Made by a program: the position numbers and the translations under genes. A stretch of DNA of 59,244 nucleotides from Acidobacteriota bacterium (GTDB lineage: Bacteria > Acidobacteriota > Blastocatellia > Pyrinomonadales > Pyrinomonadaceae), in assembly GCA_019639235.1 (NCBI GenBank), contig JAHBSG010000024.1:1-59244 (forward strand). The letters are read 5' to 3'. This document shows positions 34,943 through 43,353 of the stretch, one piece after another. Numbering within the stretch: the first letter of the stretch is position 1; every line of letters starts with the position of its first letter. The notes beneath the pieces are model-generated. The model was not told the origin of the DNA, searched no databases, and was given only the letters and a program-made list of their open reading frames with translations.

Positions 34943-35443
34943 ATGGACAGCGCTCATCTACATTTAATGCTCAATCACTTTCCGTTATTCGCCCTGGTGA
35001 TAGGAGTTCCTATCGTGCTCTACGGAACGATACGAAACTCTCAGGCGATGGTGAATACCGGCTTGATCATCTTTTTCACGGCGGCCGTGGTCGCTGTGCC
35101 GACCTACTTAACAGGTGAACCCGCCGAAGATATCGTCGAGAATCTTCCGGGAGTATCGGAAGCATTTATCGAGACCCATGAAGACGCGGCCAAGATAGCC
35201 CTGGGTTTCGCAGTTGTAACCGGTATTGCGGCAGCGGCCGGGCTCGCGATCGGCTTTTTCAAGCCGGCCATTCAGCGTTATGCTGCGACACCCGCTCTGC
35301 TGCTTGCGGTCGTGACGCTCGGCCTGATGGGCTGGACGGCAAATCTTGGCGGGAAGATCAGGCACACCGAGATCCGGGCAGGAGATGCGGCGACTACGCA
35401 AAGCGAGGCCAAGCGTCCGGAAAAGGACGATGACGATCACTGA
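34943..35443 (+). CDS. DUF2231-like membrane protein
   Basis: 166 residues with four membrane helices. It begins DSAHLHLMLNHFPLFALVIG; the His residues before HFP are typical of the DUF2231 family, in which histidines may bind heme or metal. A charged, His- and Asp-rich tail ends the protein (KRPEKDDDDH). A GGGAGAC ribosome-binding site precedes the ATG. It follows the kinase gene and may belong to the redox set. The last 7 bp overlap the convergent gene. Confidence 0.65.
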   Translation: MDSAHLHLMLNHFPLFALVIGVPIVLYGTIRNSQAMVNTGLIIFFTAAVVAVPTYLTGEPAEDIVENLPGVSEAFIETHEDAAKIALGFAVVTGIAAAAGLAIGFFKPAIQRYAATPALLLAVVTLGLMGWTANLGGKIRHTEIRAGDAATTQSEAKRPEKDDDDH

Positions 35444-35832
35444 CCGCGGCGCAGCCTGAATGCGATAAGTGGAGCGAAGAGCAGGACGAAAAGGCCGAAG
35501 AGCATCAGCGAACCGGTTCGCGGGTCGTACTCTGCGATGATGCGGTCCCATCCGAACCCGAAGCCGTAAATGCCGACAACGGCCTCAAAGCCGAGCGTGA
35601 GCACCATCCACAACAAGCCGATGCCGAGCAGTACTGTCACCGAACGAGCCTCGATCCAATTGATGAAAAGATAAGCGATCCCAAATGTGATCGCCGAGCC
35701 CGTGAAGAAAGCGATCTGCCGGGCACGGAGGTCACCGACCTGCGGTGCGAGCAATACAGTACGTAGGATACCGTGGACCGTTTCGGCAGCCATCATTATC
35801 AGCCAGACGGCAATGGCTCGCAGCCAGATCAT
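35437..35832 (-). CDS. Hypothetical four-helix membrane protein
   Basis: 131 residues with four predicted membrane helices (AIAVWLIMMAAETVHGILRTV; IAFFTGSAITFGIAYLFINWI; VTVLLGIGLLWMVLTLGFEAVVG; LMLFGLFVLLFAPLIAFRL). No family recognised. Its start overlaps the stop of the upstream usp gene by 4 bp, so it is made from the same sigma54 message. Confidence 0.7.
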   Translation of the reverse strand: MIWLRAIAVWLIMMAAETVHGILRTVLLAPQVGDLRARQIAFFTGSAITFGIAYLFINWIEARSVTVLLGIGLLWMVLTLGFEAVVGIYGFGFGWDRIIAEYDPRTGSLMLFGLFVLLFAPLIAFRLRRGQ

Positions 35833-36287
35833 TTGTCACCTGCCGGTTCGCTGCGAACCACAAGCACCGAACACGGCGCGTGGTTGACCACAGAATTAGA
35901 AACCGATCCGAGAACGCGTCCCCAGAATCCGCGGCCGTGTGACCCGACGACGATCGTCTCGGCACCTATCCTCTCGGCCAGATCGACTATCTGCGATGCG
36001 GGCTTTCCACTGAGCACCTCGACGGCGACATTCGCGTCCGGGCAACCGGACCGCAGTGCTTCGGCCGTCCGATCGGCGTTGTGCTGAGCCTGGTTACGTG
36101 CCGCGTCGGTCATCTCCTGATAATACTCGGGCGGCAGGGCAAACGGCTCGGTCGCCGCGATCGGGACGTCCTCAAAGACCGCAACGATAGTAAACTCGGT
36201 TTCTTTCATCCTTCCGAAAAGGCGGCAGGCTTCCTGTGCAGCTGCAAGGCTAAAGCTTGACCCATCGGTAGCAATTATGACTTTCAT
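35829..36287 (-). CDS. Universal stress protein (UspA family)
   Basis: 152 residues from the ATG at 36287 (GGAGG 6 bp upstream). A single Usp domain begins KVIIATDGSSFSLAAAQEA and has VGSHGRGFWGRVLGSVSNSVVNHAPCSVLVVR near the end, an ATP-binding loop. It is closely similar to the Usp at 16658. A sigma54-type promoter lies 38 nt upstream, back to back with one for the PPOX gene. Confidence 0.92.
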   Translation of the reverse strand: MKVIIATDGSSFSLAAAQEACRLFGRMKETEFTIVAVFEDVPIAATEPFALPPEYYQEMTDAARNQAQHNADRTAEALRSGCPDANVAVEVLSGKPASQIVDLAERIGAETIVVGSHGRGFWGRVLGSVSNSVVNHAPCSVLVVRSEPAGDK

Positions 36288-36324
36288 GATAACCTCCGAG
36301 CATTCTGCTCGCTGATATTGAACC

Positions 36325-36339
36325 GCAAACCACGTTCCA
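36325..36339 (-). promoter_or_regulatory. Sigma54 promoter of usp (36287)
   Basis: The minus strand reads TGGAACGTGGTTTGC: GG-N10-GC, one mismatch to TGGCACG-N4-TTGC. Confidence 0.75.
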
Positions 36340-36355
36340 AGCAAGGACTACGGCC

Positions 36356-36371
36356 GGGAACGGGCATTGCT
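36356..36371 (+). promoter_or_regulatory. Sigma54 promoter of the PPOX gene
   Basis: GGGAACGGGCATTGCT has GG-N10-GC spacing and TTGCT at -12. It is 65 nt before the start codon and divergent from the usp promoter 17 bp away. Confidence 0.65.
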
Positions 36372-36434
36372 TTTACTTACTTTGAGAAAATGCGAGCCGC
36401 TCCCGCCGGCAATGCTATCATAGGGGGCAGAATT

Positions 36435-36932
36435 ATGATCGAAGTAGTAGAAATGAGGATGAGCGAGATCGAGCAGTTGCTCGATGAGGTTAATTACGGT
36501 CATCTCGGCTGTTCGCAGAACGGAATGCCGTACGTTGTTCCGGTGCATTTCGCCTGGGCAAAGCCGGTGATCTACATCTACACGACCGAGGGCAAGAAGG
36601 CGGAGATAATCCGCGGCAACCCGAAGGCGTGTCTCCAACTCGAAGACGTAAAGAACAAGCGCGATTGGCGAAGTGTCATCGTGCAGGGCGAGGCGGCTCA
36701 GGTAACCGACCATGAAGAGCGGGAAAAGGCGCTAAAGCTTGTCGCCGAGATCAACCCGACGCTTACACCGGCGGTAAGCATTCGCTGGATGGATAGCTGG
36801 GTCCGGGAGAACATCGAAGTGATCCTTAAGCTGACGCCTACCGTAATGACCGGACGCTTTTCGGTTGACAGGCAGGGCGACGAAGTTCCGATGGTGCCGG
36901 CCGGAAGTCCGGGGAGCACCAAGCCACAGTAG
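36435..36932 (+). CDS. Pyridoxamine 5'-phosphate oxidase-fold flavoprotein
   Basis: 165 residues from the ATG at 36435. The split-barrel FMN-binding pattern is clear: HLGCSQNGMPYVVPVHFAW near residues 21-39, YIYTTEGKKAEIIRGNPKACLQLE at 45-68, and WRSVIVQGEAAQVTD near 80. Proteins of this type bind FMN, F420 or heme-derived ligands and often serve in nitroreduction or redox defence; the true substrate is unknown. A sigma54-type promoter precedes it. Confidence 0.85.
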   Translation: MIEVVEMRMSEIEQLLDEVNYGHLGCSQNGMPYVVPVHFAWAKPVIYIYTTEGKKAEIIRGNPKACLQLEDVKNKRDWRSVIVQGEAAQVTDHEEREKALKLVAEINPTLTPAVSIRWMDSWVRENIEVILKLTPTVMTGRFSVDRQGDEVPMVPAGSPGSTKPQ

Positions 36933-36957
36933 AAAAACGCACAGATCATCGACGCAC

Positions 36958-36985
36958 GGCTCGGCACCCGCCGGGCCTTTTTATT
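36958..36985 (+). terminator. Terminator after the PPOX gene
   Basis: An 8-bp stem GGCTCGGC/GCCGGGCC (one G-T pair) with an ACCC loop is followed by TTTTTATT. Confidence 0.8.
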
Positions 36986-37074
36986 GCGAACTAACACGCG
37001 CGGATGGTGACCGCAGTGCGGAGGATTTCGCGGGCGGCATCGCGGCAAGTCGCTATTTTACGGGTAGTTCGTAG

Positions 37075-37090
37075 TGGCACACCCATTGCA
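37075..37090 (+). promoter_or_regulatory. Sigma54 promoter of the small membrane protein
   Basis: TGGCACACCCATTGCA is a full match to TGGCAC-N5-TTGCA with GG-N10-GC spacing, 71 nt before the start codon. Confidence 0.85.
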
Positions 37091-37159
37091 CCTTACCGAG
37101 GGCGAGAAGGTCGAATCGTTTGTCATCAAGGCAACGGCACTCTTCTCAAGGAGGATATC

Positions 37160-37345
37160 ATGCTGACAAAGATCTATATCGCACTTTGGTTGGTGATAGC
37201 GACTGCCGCTCTCGGGGTTTATGTTACCGGCAATATGTCGGTGATGGCGGTCGTAGCATTTGGCTTTGTCTGCTTCGGGATGGTCTTTATGGGCATGATG
37301 TCCGTGTTGCCGACCGCGGTACACGATTCGCTGGTCCGGCACTAG
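37160..37345 (+). CDS. Small two-helix membrane protein
   Basis: 61 residues with two membrane helices (IYIALWLVIATAALGVYVTG and VMAVVAFGFVCFGMVFMGMM). AAGGAGG stands 4 bp before the ATG, so translation should be strong. No family recognised. Its perfect sigma54 promoter links it to the stress regulon. Confidence 0.7.
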   Translation: MLTKIYIALWLVIATAALGVYVTGNMSVMAVVAFGFVCFGMVFMGMMSVLPTAVHDSLVRH

Positions 37346-37428
37346 ACCATTGATCCGTTGTGGACAGAGTTTTGCGAAGGGGCTTCGGTCCCGACGCGAA
37401 GCAAGGGGCTCGCTCCGATATGCAGGGT

Positions 37429-37448
37429 CGGAGCGGGCTCCGTTTTTT
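37429..37448. terminator. Terminator after the small membrane protein
   Basis: CGGAGC (37429-37434) pairs with GCTCCG (37437-37442) and is followed by TTTTTT. It lies between two convergent genes. Confidence 0.75.
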
Positions 37449-37462
37449 GCTTTTGTAAGGCT

Positions 37463-38704
37463 TTACTCGAAGCTGAGCGCCTCGATCGGGTCAAGCTTGG
37501 CCGCCTTCCATGCCGGAAATATTCCAAAGACGATGCCGACAAGAGCCGAGACGCCGATGCCTACGAACACGGTCCAAAGCGGAACGTAGGCCGGCAGCGG
37601 CGAATAGGCATTGATCAGCCAGCTTGAAACCAACCCGACGACCAATCCGATCAGCCCGCCGATGCCCGTAAGCACGACCGCTTCGATCAGGAACTGAGAT
37701 AGGATCACATTCTGCGTTGCCCCGACGGCCTTACGAATGCCGATCTCCTTCGTCCGCTCCGTCACTGAAACGAGCATTATGTTCATAACGCCGATACCGC
37801 CGATCATCAATGCGACGGCCGAGATCGCCGTAAGCACAAGATAGGTCGCGCCAGTTAGCTGATTATAGATATCGAGAAGCGCGTCCTGGGATGAGATGTA
37901 GAAATTATCGGGTTCTCCGAAGGGCACGCCGCGGACACGCCGGAGAATGTCGCTGGTCTCGTCGGTAACGGATGTGACATAAGAGCGATCCACCGGGCGG
38001 ACGACGATGATGAAGACCATCTGCGGATAGGGAATGTCGCGCCAATATTTCTGAAACGTCGTAAGAGGTATAAAGACCGAATTGTCGCGCGACTGACCAA
38101 AGATCGAGCCGAGATCGCCCATCACACCAACCACCTGAAACGGCCGTCCGCCTATCTTTACTTCCTTCCCGAGCGGTTCCTCGTTGGGGAACAGGGCCTT
38201 TACGACATCCTTGCCAAGGACGACGATGTTCGCCCGCGAGCGAAGGTCTGCCTCGGTGATAAATCTGCCGCGTTCGACAAACTGCGAATGCACTTCTTCG
38301 TAATGGCGGGTGGCACCGATCAATATCGGAGTGTCACTCTGCTTCTCCCGGTACCGAACTGTTTCGGATATCGTACGCTGGATCGGCGATACGCCGACGA
38401 TGTTGCGGAGTTCGGCCCCGAGGGCTTCGGCCTCGGCAAGCGAAAGATCCGCGCGCATTCGCTCTTCCTGATTCGGCTGGCGGCCGAAGGACGAATCGAA
38501 CTTGGTGATGAAGACAATGTTGGAGCCGATCGCCTCGAGTTGCTGTGCGAAAGAACGGTTGAGGCCCTGAATGATCGAGACCATCAGCATAACCGTAATA
38601 ACACCGACAGAGACACCGAGGATCGTCAAGCCCGAGCGGAGCTTGTTCGTTCGGACGGTATCGAATGCCATGATGGCCGACTCTCTGAAATGATCAAGCC
38701 TCAT
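37463..38704 (-). CDS. ABC transporter permease, MacB/FtsX type
   Basis: 413 residues. An N-terminal helix (LRSGLTILGVSVGVITVMLMVSIIQGL) is followed by a MacB-like periplasmic core domain (about 50-270) and three C-terminal helices (MIGGIGVMNIMLVSVTERTKEIGIRKAVGA is the diagnostic FtsX segment). Such permeases usually pair with a MacB/LolD-type ATPase and move lipids, peptides or toxins or work as mechanotransmitters. No ATPase gene is present nearby. The start overlaps the end of the preceding permease gene by 4 bp. Confidence 0.9.
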   Translation of the reverse strand: MRLDHFRESAIMAFDTVRTNKLRSGLTILGVSVGVITVMLMVSIIQGLNRSFAQQLEAIGSNIVFITKFDSSFGRQPNQEERMRADLSLAEAEALGAELRNIVGVSPIQRTISETVRYREKQSDTPILIGATRHYEEVHSQFVERGRFITEADLRSRANIVVLGKDVVKALFPNEEPLGKEVKIGGRPFQVVGVMGDLGSIFGQSRDNSVFIPLTTFQKYWRDIPYPQMVFIIVVRPVDRSYVTSVTDETSDILRRVRGVPFGEPDNFYISSQDALLDIYNQLTGATYLVLTAISAVALMIGGIGVMNIMLVSVTERTKEIGIRKAVGATQNVILSQFLIEAVVLTGIGGLIGLVVGLVSSWLINAYSPLPAYVPLWTVFVGIGVSALVGIVFGIFPAWKAAKLDPIEALSFE

Positions 38705-40038
38705 TCCCGTCGCATTGCCTCCACCGGATTAAGCTGCGCTGCCCGCCATGCGGGATAGAGCCCGCTGATCACTCCGACCGCCGACGAAACTCCGATACCG
38801 AGAACGACCGACGTCACGTTGATCAGCGTCGGAAAACCGATCAGAAGTGAGATCAGATTCGCGAGCCCAAAACCGAGAAAGAGCCCGATGACACCTCCGG
38901 CCGCCGCGATGACCACCGCTTCTGTAAGAAACTGCCGCATTATGTCCGAGCGGCGGGCACCGACCGCCATCCGAAGCCCGATCTCCTTGGTGCGCTCGGC
39001 GACCGAGACGAGCATTATGTTCATTACGACGATGCCGCCGACGATCAGCGAGATAGCCGAAACACCGATCGTGACCAAATAGATGTTGCTCGTTGCGTCG
39101 CTGTAAAGCCCGACGAAAACGTCCGCCGATTCGATGGTGAAGCCCTCGTCGAATTCCTCTTCGTCGCCGGTCCGGATGGCGATCTGTCCTCGGCGGGTGC
39201 GCATAACGGCCGCCGCCTGGTCCTTCGCGTTATCAAGCTGGGCGGGATCTTCGACCTGGACATTAATGACCAGCGAGCCGCGGCCGGGAAGGATCTTCTG
39301 CGACGTGTTGTAAGGGACGAGTATGAAATTGTCACGAGAGACGCCGAGGATCGAGCCTAGCGGAGCGACGATGCCGATAACGCGGACCGTGGCTCCGCGG
39401 ACGCGCAATTGGCGGCCGATGATGGTTTCCGGCGGGGCATCGGCGAAAACGTTTTTGACGATGTCGGCACCTATAACGGCAACGTAATGGCCCGCGTCGG
39501 CTTCGTTTTTTGTCCAAATGCGCCCGGTCTCAGCGGCCATGTCCTCGATATCAAATTGTGATAGCGTGATGCCGCGGATGATGACGTTCTCTTCGGTCTT
39601 GTCGGCATATTTAACGATCTCCGCACCGCGTGCCGAGTAACCAATCCGCCAACAGAGCGGACAGCCGCGTGCGACGGCTTCGGCGTCTTCCTCGGTGACG
39701 TCACGCCGCTTTCCGACCCTCAGCATCTGCTCGCGGCTGGTGATCACGCTTGGGCCTTTTGAAATGGAAAAGACTGTCGAGCCGTTGGCCGAGAAGGTGT
39801 TCGCCACGGTTTCATTCAGCCCCTGAATTATCGTCACGACCGCGATCATCGAGGCAACGCCGACGATGATGCCGAGCAGCGTCAGGAATGTGCGAAGCTT
39901 GTTGACGAACAGGTTACGGATCGCGAGTGCCGTGATCGACCAGGCACGCACAAGCGAGGCATCGGCAGCACGGAGTACACCCGGCCTTTCGCCAAAACTT
40001 CTTTCCTGGTTAACTGATTTTGCGTTCTTTTCCATCAC
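38701..40038 (-). CDS. ABC transporter permease, MacB/FtsX type
   Basis: 445 residues with the same layout as its neighbour: an N-terminal helix (LRTFLTLLGIIVGVASMIAVVTIIQGL), a periplasmic core domain and three C-terminal helices with VVMNIMLVSVAERTKEIGLRMAVGARRSDI. An extra N-terminal extension of about 40 residues precedes the first helix. The core domain has a C-X2-C (GCPLCW) near residue 130. It is a divergent paralogue of the downstream gene, so the two may form a heterodimer. Confidence 0.9.
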   Translation of the reverse strand: MMEKNAKSVNQERSFGERPGVLRAADASLVRAWSITALAIRNLFVNKLRTFLTLLGIIVGVASMIAVVTIIQGLNETVANTFSANGSTVFSISKGPSVITSREQMLRVGKRRDVTEEDAEAVARGCPLCWRIGYSARGAEIVKYADKTEENVIIRGITLSQFDIEDMAAETGRIWTKNEADAGHYVAVIGADIVKNVFADAPPETIIGRQLRVRGATVRVIGIVAPLGSILGVSRDNFILVPYNTSQKILPGRGSLVINVQVEDPAQLDNAKDQAAAVMRTRRGQIAIRTGDEEEFDEGFTIESADVFVGLYSDATSNIYLVTIGVSAISLIVGGIVVMNIMLVSVAERTKEIGLRMAVGARRSDIMRQFLTEAVVIAAAGGVIGLFLGFGLANLISLLIGFPTLINVTSVVLGIGVSSAVGVISGLYPAWRAAQLNPVEAMRRE

Positions 40039-40610
40039 GCATCTTTCTTCCCGCTGCCGAGTTCAGCGACAAGGTTCTGGAGCATTCTGATCTGTTCCTG
40101 CTGCATTTCTACAAGGGCCGCCCATTTCTGCTCGCGAAGCTCGTCGAGTTTCTCATGAAGAAGCCGAACTTCAAGCTCGGCCTTCAGGTTCACCTCATAA
40201 TCGTGTTCGGCATTTTCGCGGTCCTTTGCCGCCTGTCGGTTTTGCGACATAAGAATGACAGGAGCCTGAACCGCCGCAAGCATCGAGAGAAACAGATTGA
40301 GCAAGATGTACGGGAAGGGGTCAAAGGCATCGCCGCTCCGAGCGAGGATGAACGAATTCACGATCACCCACGCGACGAGCACGACCATGAACGAGAGAAT
40401 AAATCCCCATGATCCGCCGAAAGATGCGACCCGGTCGGCGAGCCGCTCACCGAATGTCCGATCGTCGGGTTCGGCGTGGCCGACGCCGCGGCTTATAGTC
40501 TCTCGCTCGCGAAACTTATCGATGACCCGCCGATGTTTTTCGTGGTAACGCGGGCCCCGCTTTGACCGCAGTTCATCGAGGATCTTGTTTATCAGCTTCT
40601 GTGTCTGCAT
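40035..40610 (-). CDS. DUF1003 membrane protein
   Basis: 191 residues. Two membrane helices (WGFILSFMVVLVAWVIVNSFIL and FDPFPYILLNLFLSMLAAVQAPVILM) sit inside the DUF1003 signature (FGERLADRVASFGGSWGF, then NRQAAKDRENAEHDYEVNLKAE), with a C-terminal coiled coil. Function unknown. It overlaps the permease gene downstream by 4 bp and is the first gene of that operon. Confidence 0.88.
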   Translation of the reverse strand: MQTQKLINKILDELRSKRGPRYHEKHRRVIDKFRERETISRGVGHAEPDDRTFGERLADRVASFGGSWGFILSFMVVLVAWVIVNSFILARSGDAFDPFPYILLNLFLSMLAAVQAPVILMSQNRQAAKDRENAEHDYEVNLKAELEVRLLHEKLDELREQKWAALVEMQQEQIRMLQNLVAELGSGKKDA

Positions 40611-40809
40611 ATCTTCCCGCTTTTGGTGGCTTCAATTCCCGTTCCCCTTGCCCTCTGCACGAATATACGCCGTTTTCCCGGTTTCGGCTCAGATTTTTGG
40701 GCTCGACATACTGAACGAGAACGCGACAGCGCTGAATATCTCGCATCTGCGGCCGCCGACGTTCCGCCGAAATGGCGGATTTTGTTAAGTCTTATAGCGC
40801 AAACCCCAA

Positions 40810-40825
40810 CGGAACGTAGTTTGCG
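40810..40825 (+). promoter_or_regulatory. Sigma54-type promoter of hsp20
   Basis: CGGAACGTAGTTTGCG has GG-N10-GC spacing and TTTGC at -12; its GGAACGT-GTTTGC core closely matches the usp promoter at 36325. It lies 60 nt before the start codon. Confidence 0.65.
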
Positions 40826-40883
40826 GTATCGGTGTGTGAATACCTTTCTGGCATTCGGAACTTTTGTTTTTGGAGAGTGAAAT

Positions 40884-41414
40884 ATGGAAAAAGAAGTAAA
40901 AGCATTAGAGAAGATCGAAAAATCGCCGGAACCGGCTCCGCTCTTTGTTGACGTCGAAAAGATGTTCGAGCGGTCAACTGAACTTTTCCGCGATGTAGCC
41001 TCAAGGGCTTTCGAGTTCTTTCAGGAGCGCGGACACATGATCGGGACGCAGCTCGACGATTGGTTCAGAGCCGAATCGGAGATCCTTCGGCCGACGCCGG
41101 TCGAGATCACGGAGAAGGACAACCTTGTCACGCTCAAAGCGGCCGTCCCGGGTTTCCGTCCGGACGAGATCGAGGTCAGCGTCAAAGGCGACCGCGCTTT
41201 CATCAGCGGCAGATCGGGCTCGGAGCTCAAGTGCGAAGACGAAAAGACGTTCTACTCGGAGTGGAAAAGCGACCGATTCTATCGCGAGCTGCAGCTCCCA
41301 TCGCTAGTCGAGGAAGATGCGGTCAATGCCGAACTGAAAGACGGCATCCTGACGCTGACGATGACAAAGCGAGCAGAAAAGGAAGCCACAAAGGTGGCGG
41401 TCAAGTCAGCCTAA
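40884..41414 (+). CDS. Hsp20/alpha-crystallin family small heat-shock protein
   Basis: 176 residues. The alpha-crystallin domain covers about 70-165 (PVEITEKDNLVTLKAAVPGFRPDEIEVSV, then FYRELQLPSLVEEDAVNAELKDGILTLTM), ending in the A-X-x-G-x-L type strand. The N-terminal 70 residues are helical and charged. It is a chaperone that holds unfolded proteins. A GGAGAG ribosome-binding site and a sigma54-type promoter precede it. No C-terminal I-X-I motif is clear, which suggests atypical oligomerisation. Confidence 0.92.
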   Translation: MEKEVKALEKIEKSPEPAPLFVDVEKMFERSTELFRDVASRAFEFFQERGHMIGTQLDDWFRAESEILRPTPVEITEKDNLVTLKAAVPGFRPDEIEVSVKGDRAFISGRSGSELKCEDEKTFYSEWKSDRFYRELQLPSLVEEDAVNAELKDGILTLTMTKRAEKEATKVAVKSA

Positions 41415-41450
41415 GCCTTGTTAGGCGTTCGTTAAGCGGGTACCATCGCC

Positions 41451-42839
41451 GTGGAATTGTCTGTGGAGAATAAGGAAACAGCAAAGCGGCGATGGGTATT
41501 TGTCGCTATCGGCATTTTGATCGCGGCGGCCGTTCCGCAGTTCGCGGTCGAGAGCGTTCTATTTGCACGCGTTCTTTCGGTCGCGGCGGTGTGCCTCATT
41601 CTCTGGTTGAGCGAGGCGACCCCGCCCTTTGTGCCTTCCCTGCTTCTATGGGCGCTTATTCCGCTTGCCCTCGGGCCGCTTGATGCGAAACTGAATTTCG
41701 CGCGCGCAATGACATGGGCGGCGGATCCTGTACTTGCGCTCTTTTTCGGAGGCTTTGCACTCGGCGTTGCCGCGGAGAAGTTTGGAGTTGACCGCGAGAT
41801 GATCCGGTACGCATTTCGTGTTTCGGGCACCTCGTTCTATCGCTTGTTGCTGCTGGTGATCCTGATCACCGCCTTCCTCTCTATGTGGCTTTCGAACATC
41901 GCGGCGGCGGCGTTGATGATCGCCTGTCTCCGGCCGGCGTTCAACGGACTTTCCGATGGCGACTTGCTTCGTCGGACGCTCCTGATCGGCGTTGCTCTTG
42001 GGGCCGACCTTGGCGGAATGGCGACGCCTATCGGGACCGGGCCGAATGCAGTTGCGATTGCCTCGCTCGCCGGCACCGTCCATGTCTCTTTCATCGGATG
42101 GATGGCGTTTGCTTTTCCGCTCACGGCCGGAATGCTTTTGCTCGGTTTCGGGCTGCTCTGGCTGCGGACGCGCGGCCGCGTTGCAAGGGAAGCCACCACG
42201 GGCTTTGACCTTGATTCGCTCGAGCCCGCGGCTCCGGCCGATGGCGAAGGGGCGAAGGGACGACGCATATTTCTGACGATAATGGCAGTCACTGCGGTGC
42301 TCTGGCTTGCCGAACCGCTCCATGGCATCGCTTCCGCCGTAGTCGCCGTCGCGGCAAGTGCTGCCCTTTTCCTGACCGGCCTTCTCGACAGAGAGTCACT
42401 TCGAAAGATCGATTGGTCAACGCTCTTGCTGATCGCCGGCGGCATAACGCTCGGCAAACTCTTTGAGGCGACAGGGATCGTTGCTGCGGCGACCGAGGCG
42501 ATCCCTTTCGGAAGCTATTCACCGACCGTTGCACTTTTCATTGTATGTCTCGCGGCGGCATTTTTCGCTTCGATAATGAGCAACACAGCTTCGGTGATAA
42601 TGCTGATCCCGATAGCGACCGCACTAATTCCGGAGCCCTCGACCGCGATCCTGGTCGCAATATCGGCGTCGTTCGGCATTCCGTTCAATATAAGCACACC
42701 GCCGAATGCGATGGCTTACGGCGAGGGCGGGCTCCGTTCAGGCGACCTCTTTTGGCCGGGCATCGTGATCATGATCGTCGGATGCGTGCTGGTCAGCGCG
42801 ACCGGGCCGACAGTTCTTCGAATTGTCGGAATAGGTTGA
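41451..42839 (+). CDS. SLC13/DASS-family anion transporter
   Basis: 462 residues from a GTG start and about 11-12 membrane helices. The family features are FLSMWLSNIAAAALMIACL (helix with the SNxxA-type substrate motif), ATPIGTGPNAVAIASL and a second SIMSNTASVIMLIPIATAL repeat with FNISTPPNAMAYGEG. These two SNT/TPPN-like motifs form the sodium and carboxylate (or sulfate) site of DASS symporters. The substrate is not certain: dicarboxylate or sulfate. Confidence 0.9.
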   Translation: MELSVENKETAKRRWVFVAIGILIAAAVPQFAVESVLFARVLSVAAVCLILWLSEATPPFVPSLLLWALIPLALGPLDAKLNFARAMTWAADPVLALFFGGFALGVAAEKFGVDREMIRYAFRVSGTSFYRLLLLVILITAFLSMWLSNIAAAALMIACLRPAFNGLSDGDLLRRTLLIGVALGADLGGMATPIGTGPNAVAIASLAGTVHVSFIGWMAFAFPLTAGMLLLGFGLLWLRTRGRVAREATTGFDLDSLEPAAPADGEGAKGRRIFLTIMAVTAVLWLAEPLHGIASAVVAVAASAALFLTGLLDRESLRKIDWSTLLLIAGGITLGKLFEATGIVAAATEAIPFGSYSPTVALFIVCLAAAFFASIMSNTASVIMLIPIATALIPEPSTAILVAISASFGIPFNISTPPNAMAYGEGGLRSGDLFWPGIVIMIVGCVLVSATGPTVLRIVGIG

Positions 42840-42948
42840 TCGGCCGCGGTTTTTGGAGAGTAGCTTCTATTTCGACTTTCATACGGGAAAAAGTTGGAGT
42901 CCCGTTCTAATGCAAGCTGTGGTAACATCCATCCTCAAGGAAAGACTG

Positions 42949-43266
42949 ATGTCGATAGGCGATCCTCCGCGACCGGAAAGAAAGCAGACGCGCGTACAGT
43001 GTGTGGTCGAAATAGTCTTGGACTCGTCCGCGGGGCGGCGCGCCTCTCGGATCAGTGATCTGAGCATGGGCGGATGTTACGTTGAGTCGATCTCGACCTA
43101 CCGTATCGGCGAAGAACTCGCGTTCGAGCTCAAGTCCGACGGAAGGACGCTCAGGTTCACCGGAGAGGTGGCTTATGTCCTTGAGGGGTTTGGATTCGGA
43201 CTCAAATTTACCAACCTCGGCCCGGAGCATTTAGAGTTCCTGAAAGCCGAGGTTCGGCCTGACTGA
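42949..43266 (+). CDS. PilZ domain protein
   Basis: 105 residues from the ATG at 42949, preceded by AAGGAAAG. The start matches the c-di-GMP binding pattern RxxxR (RPERKQTR) followed by DLSMGGCYVES (D-x-S-x-x-G). It is a single PilZ domain, so it probably reads c-di-GMP and acts on a partner. The next gene is the sheath-like protein, on the same strand 87 bp away. Confidence 0.85.
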   Translation: MSIGDPPRPERKQTRVQCVVEIVLDSSAGRRASRISDLSMGGCYVESISTYRIGEELAFELKSDGRTLRFTGEVAYVLEGFGFGLKFTNLGPEHLEFLKAEVRPD

Positions 43267-43353
43267 TCGTCGCTCCGGATCGAACAACACTCGTGGATCT
43301 GCCTTCCCCTTGGTTGCCCTGACGTCTTTCTCAACAATTGCATTGAGGTTGAT

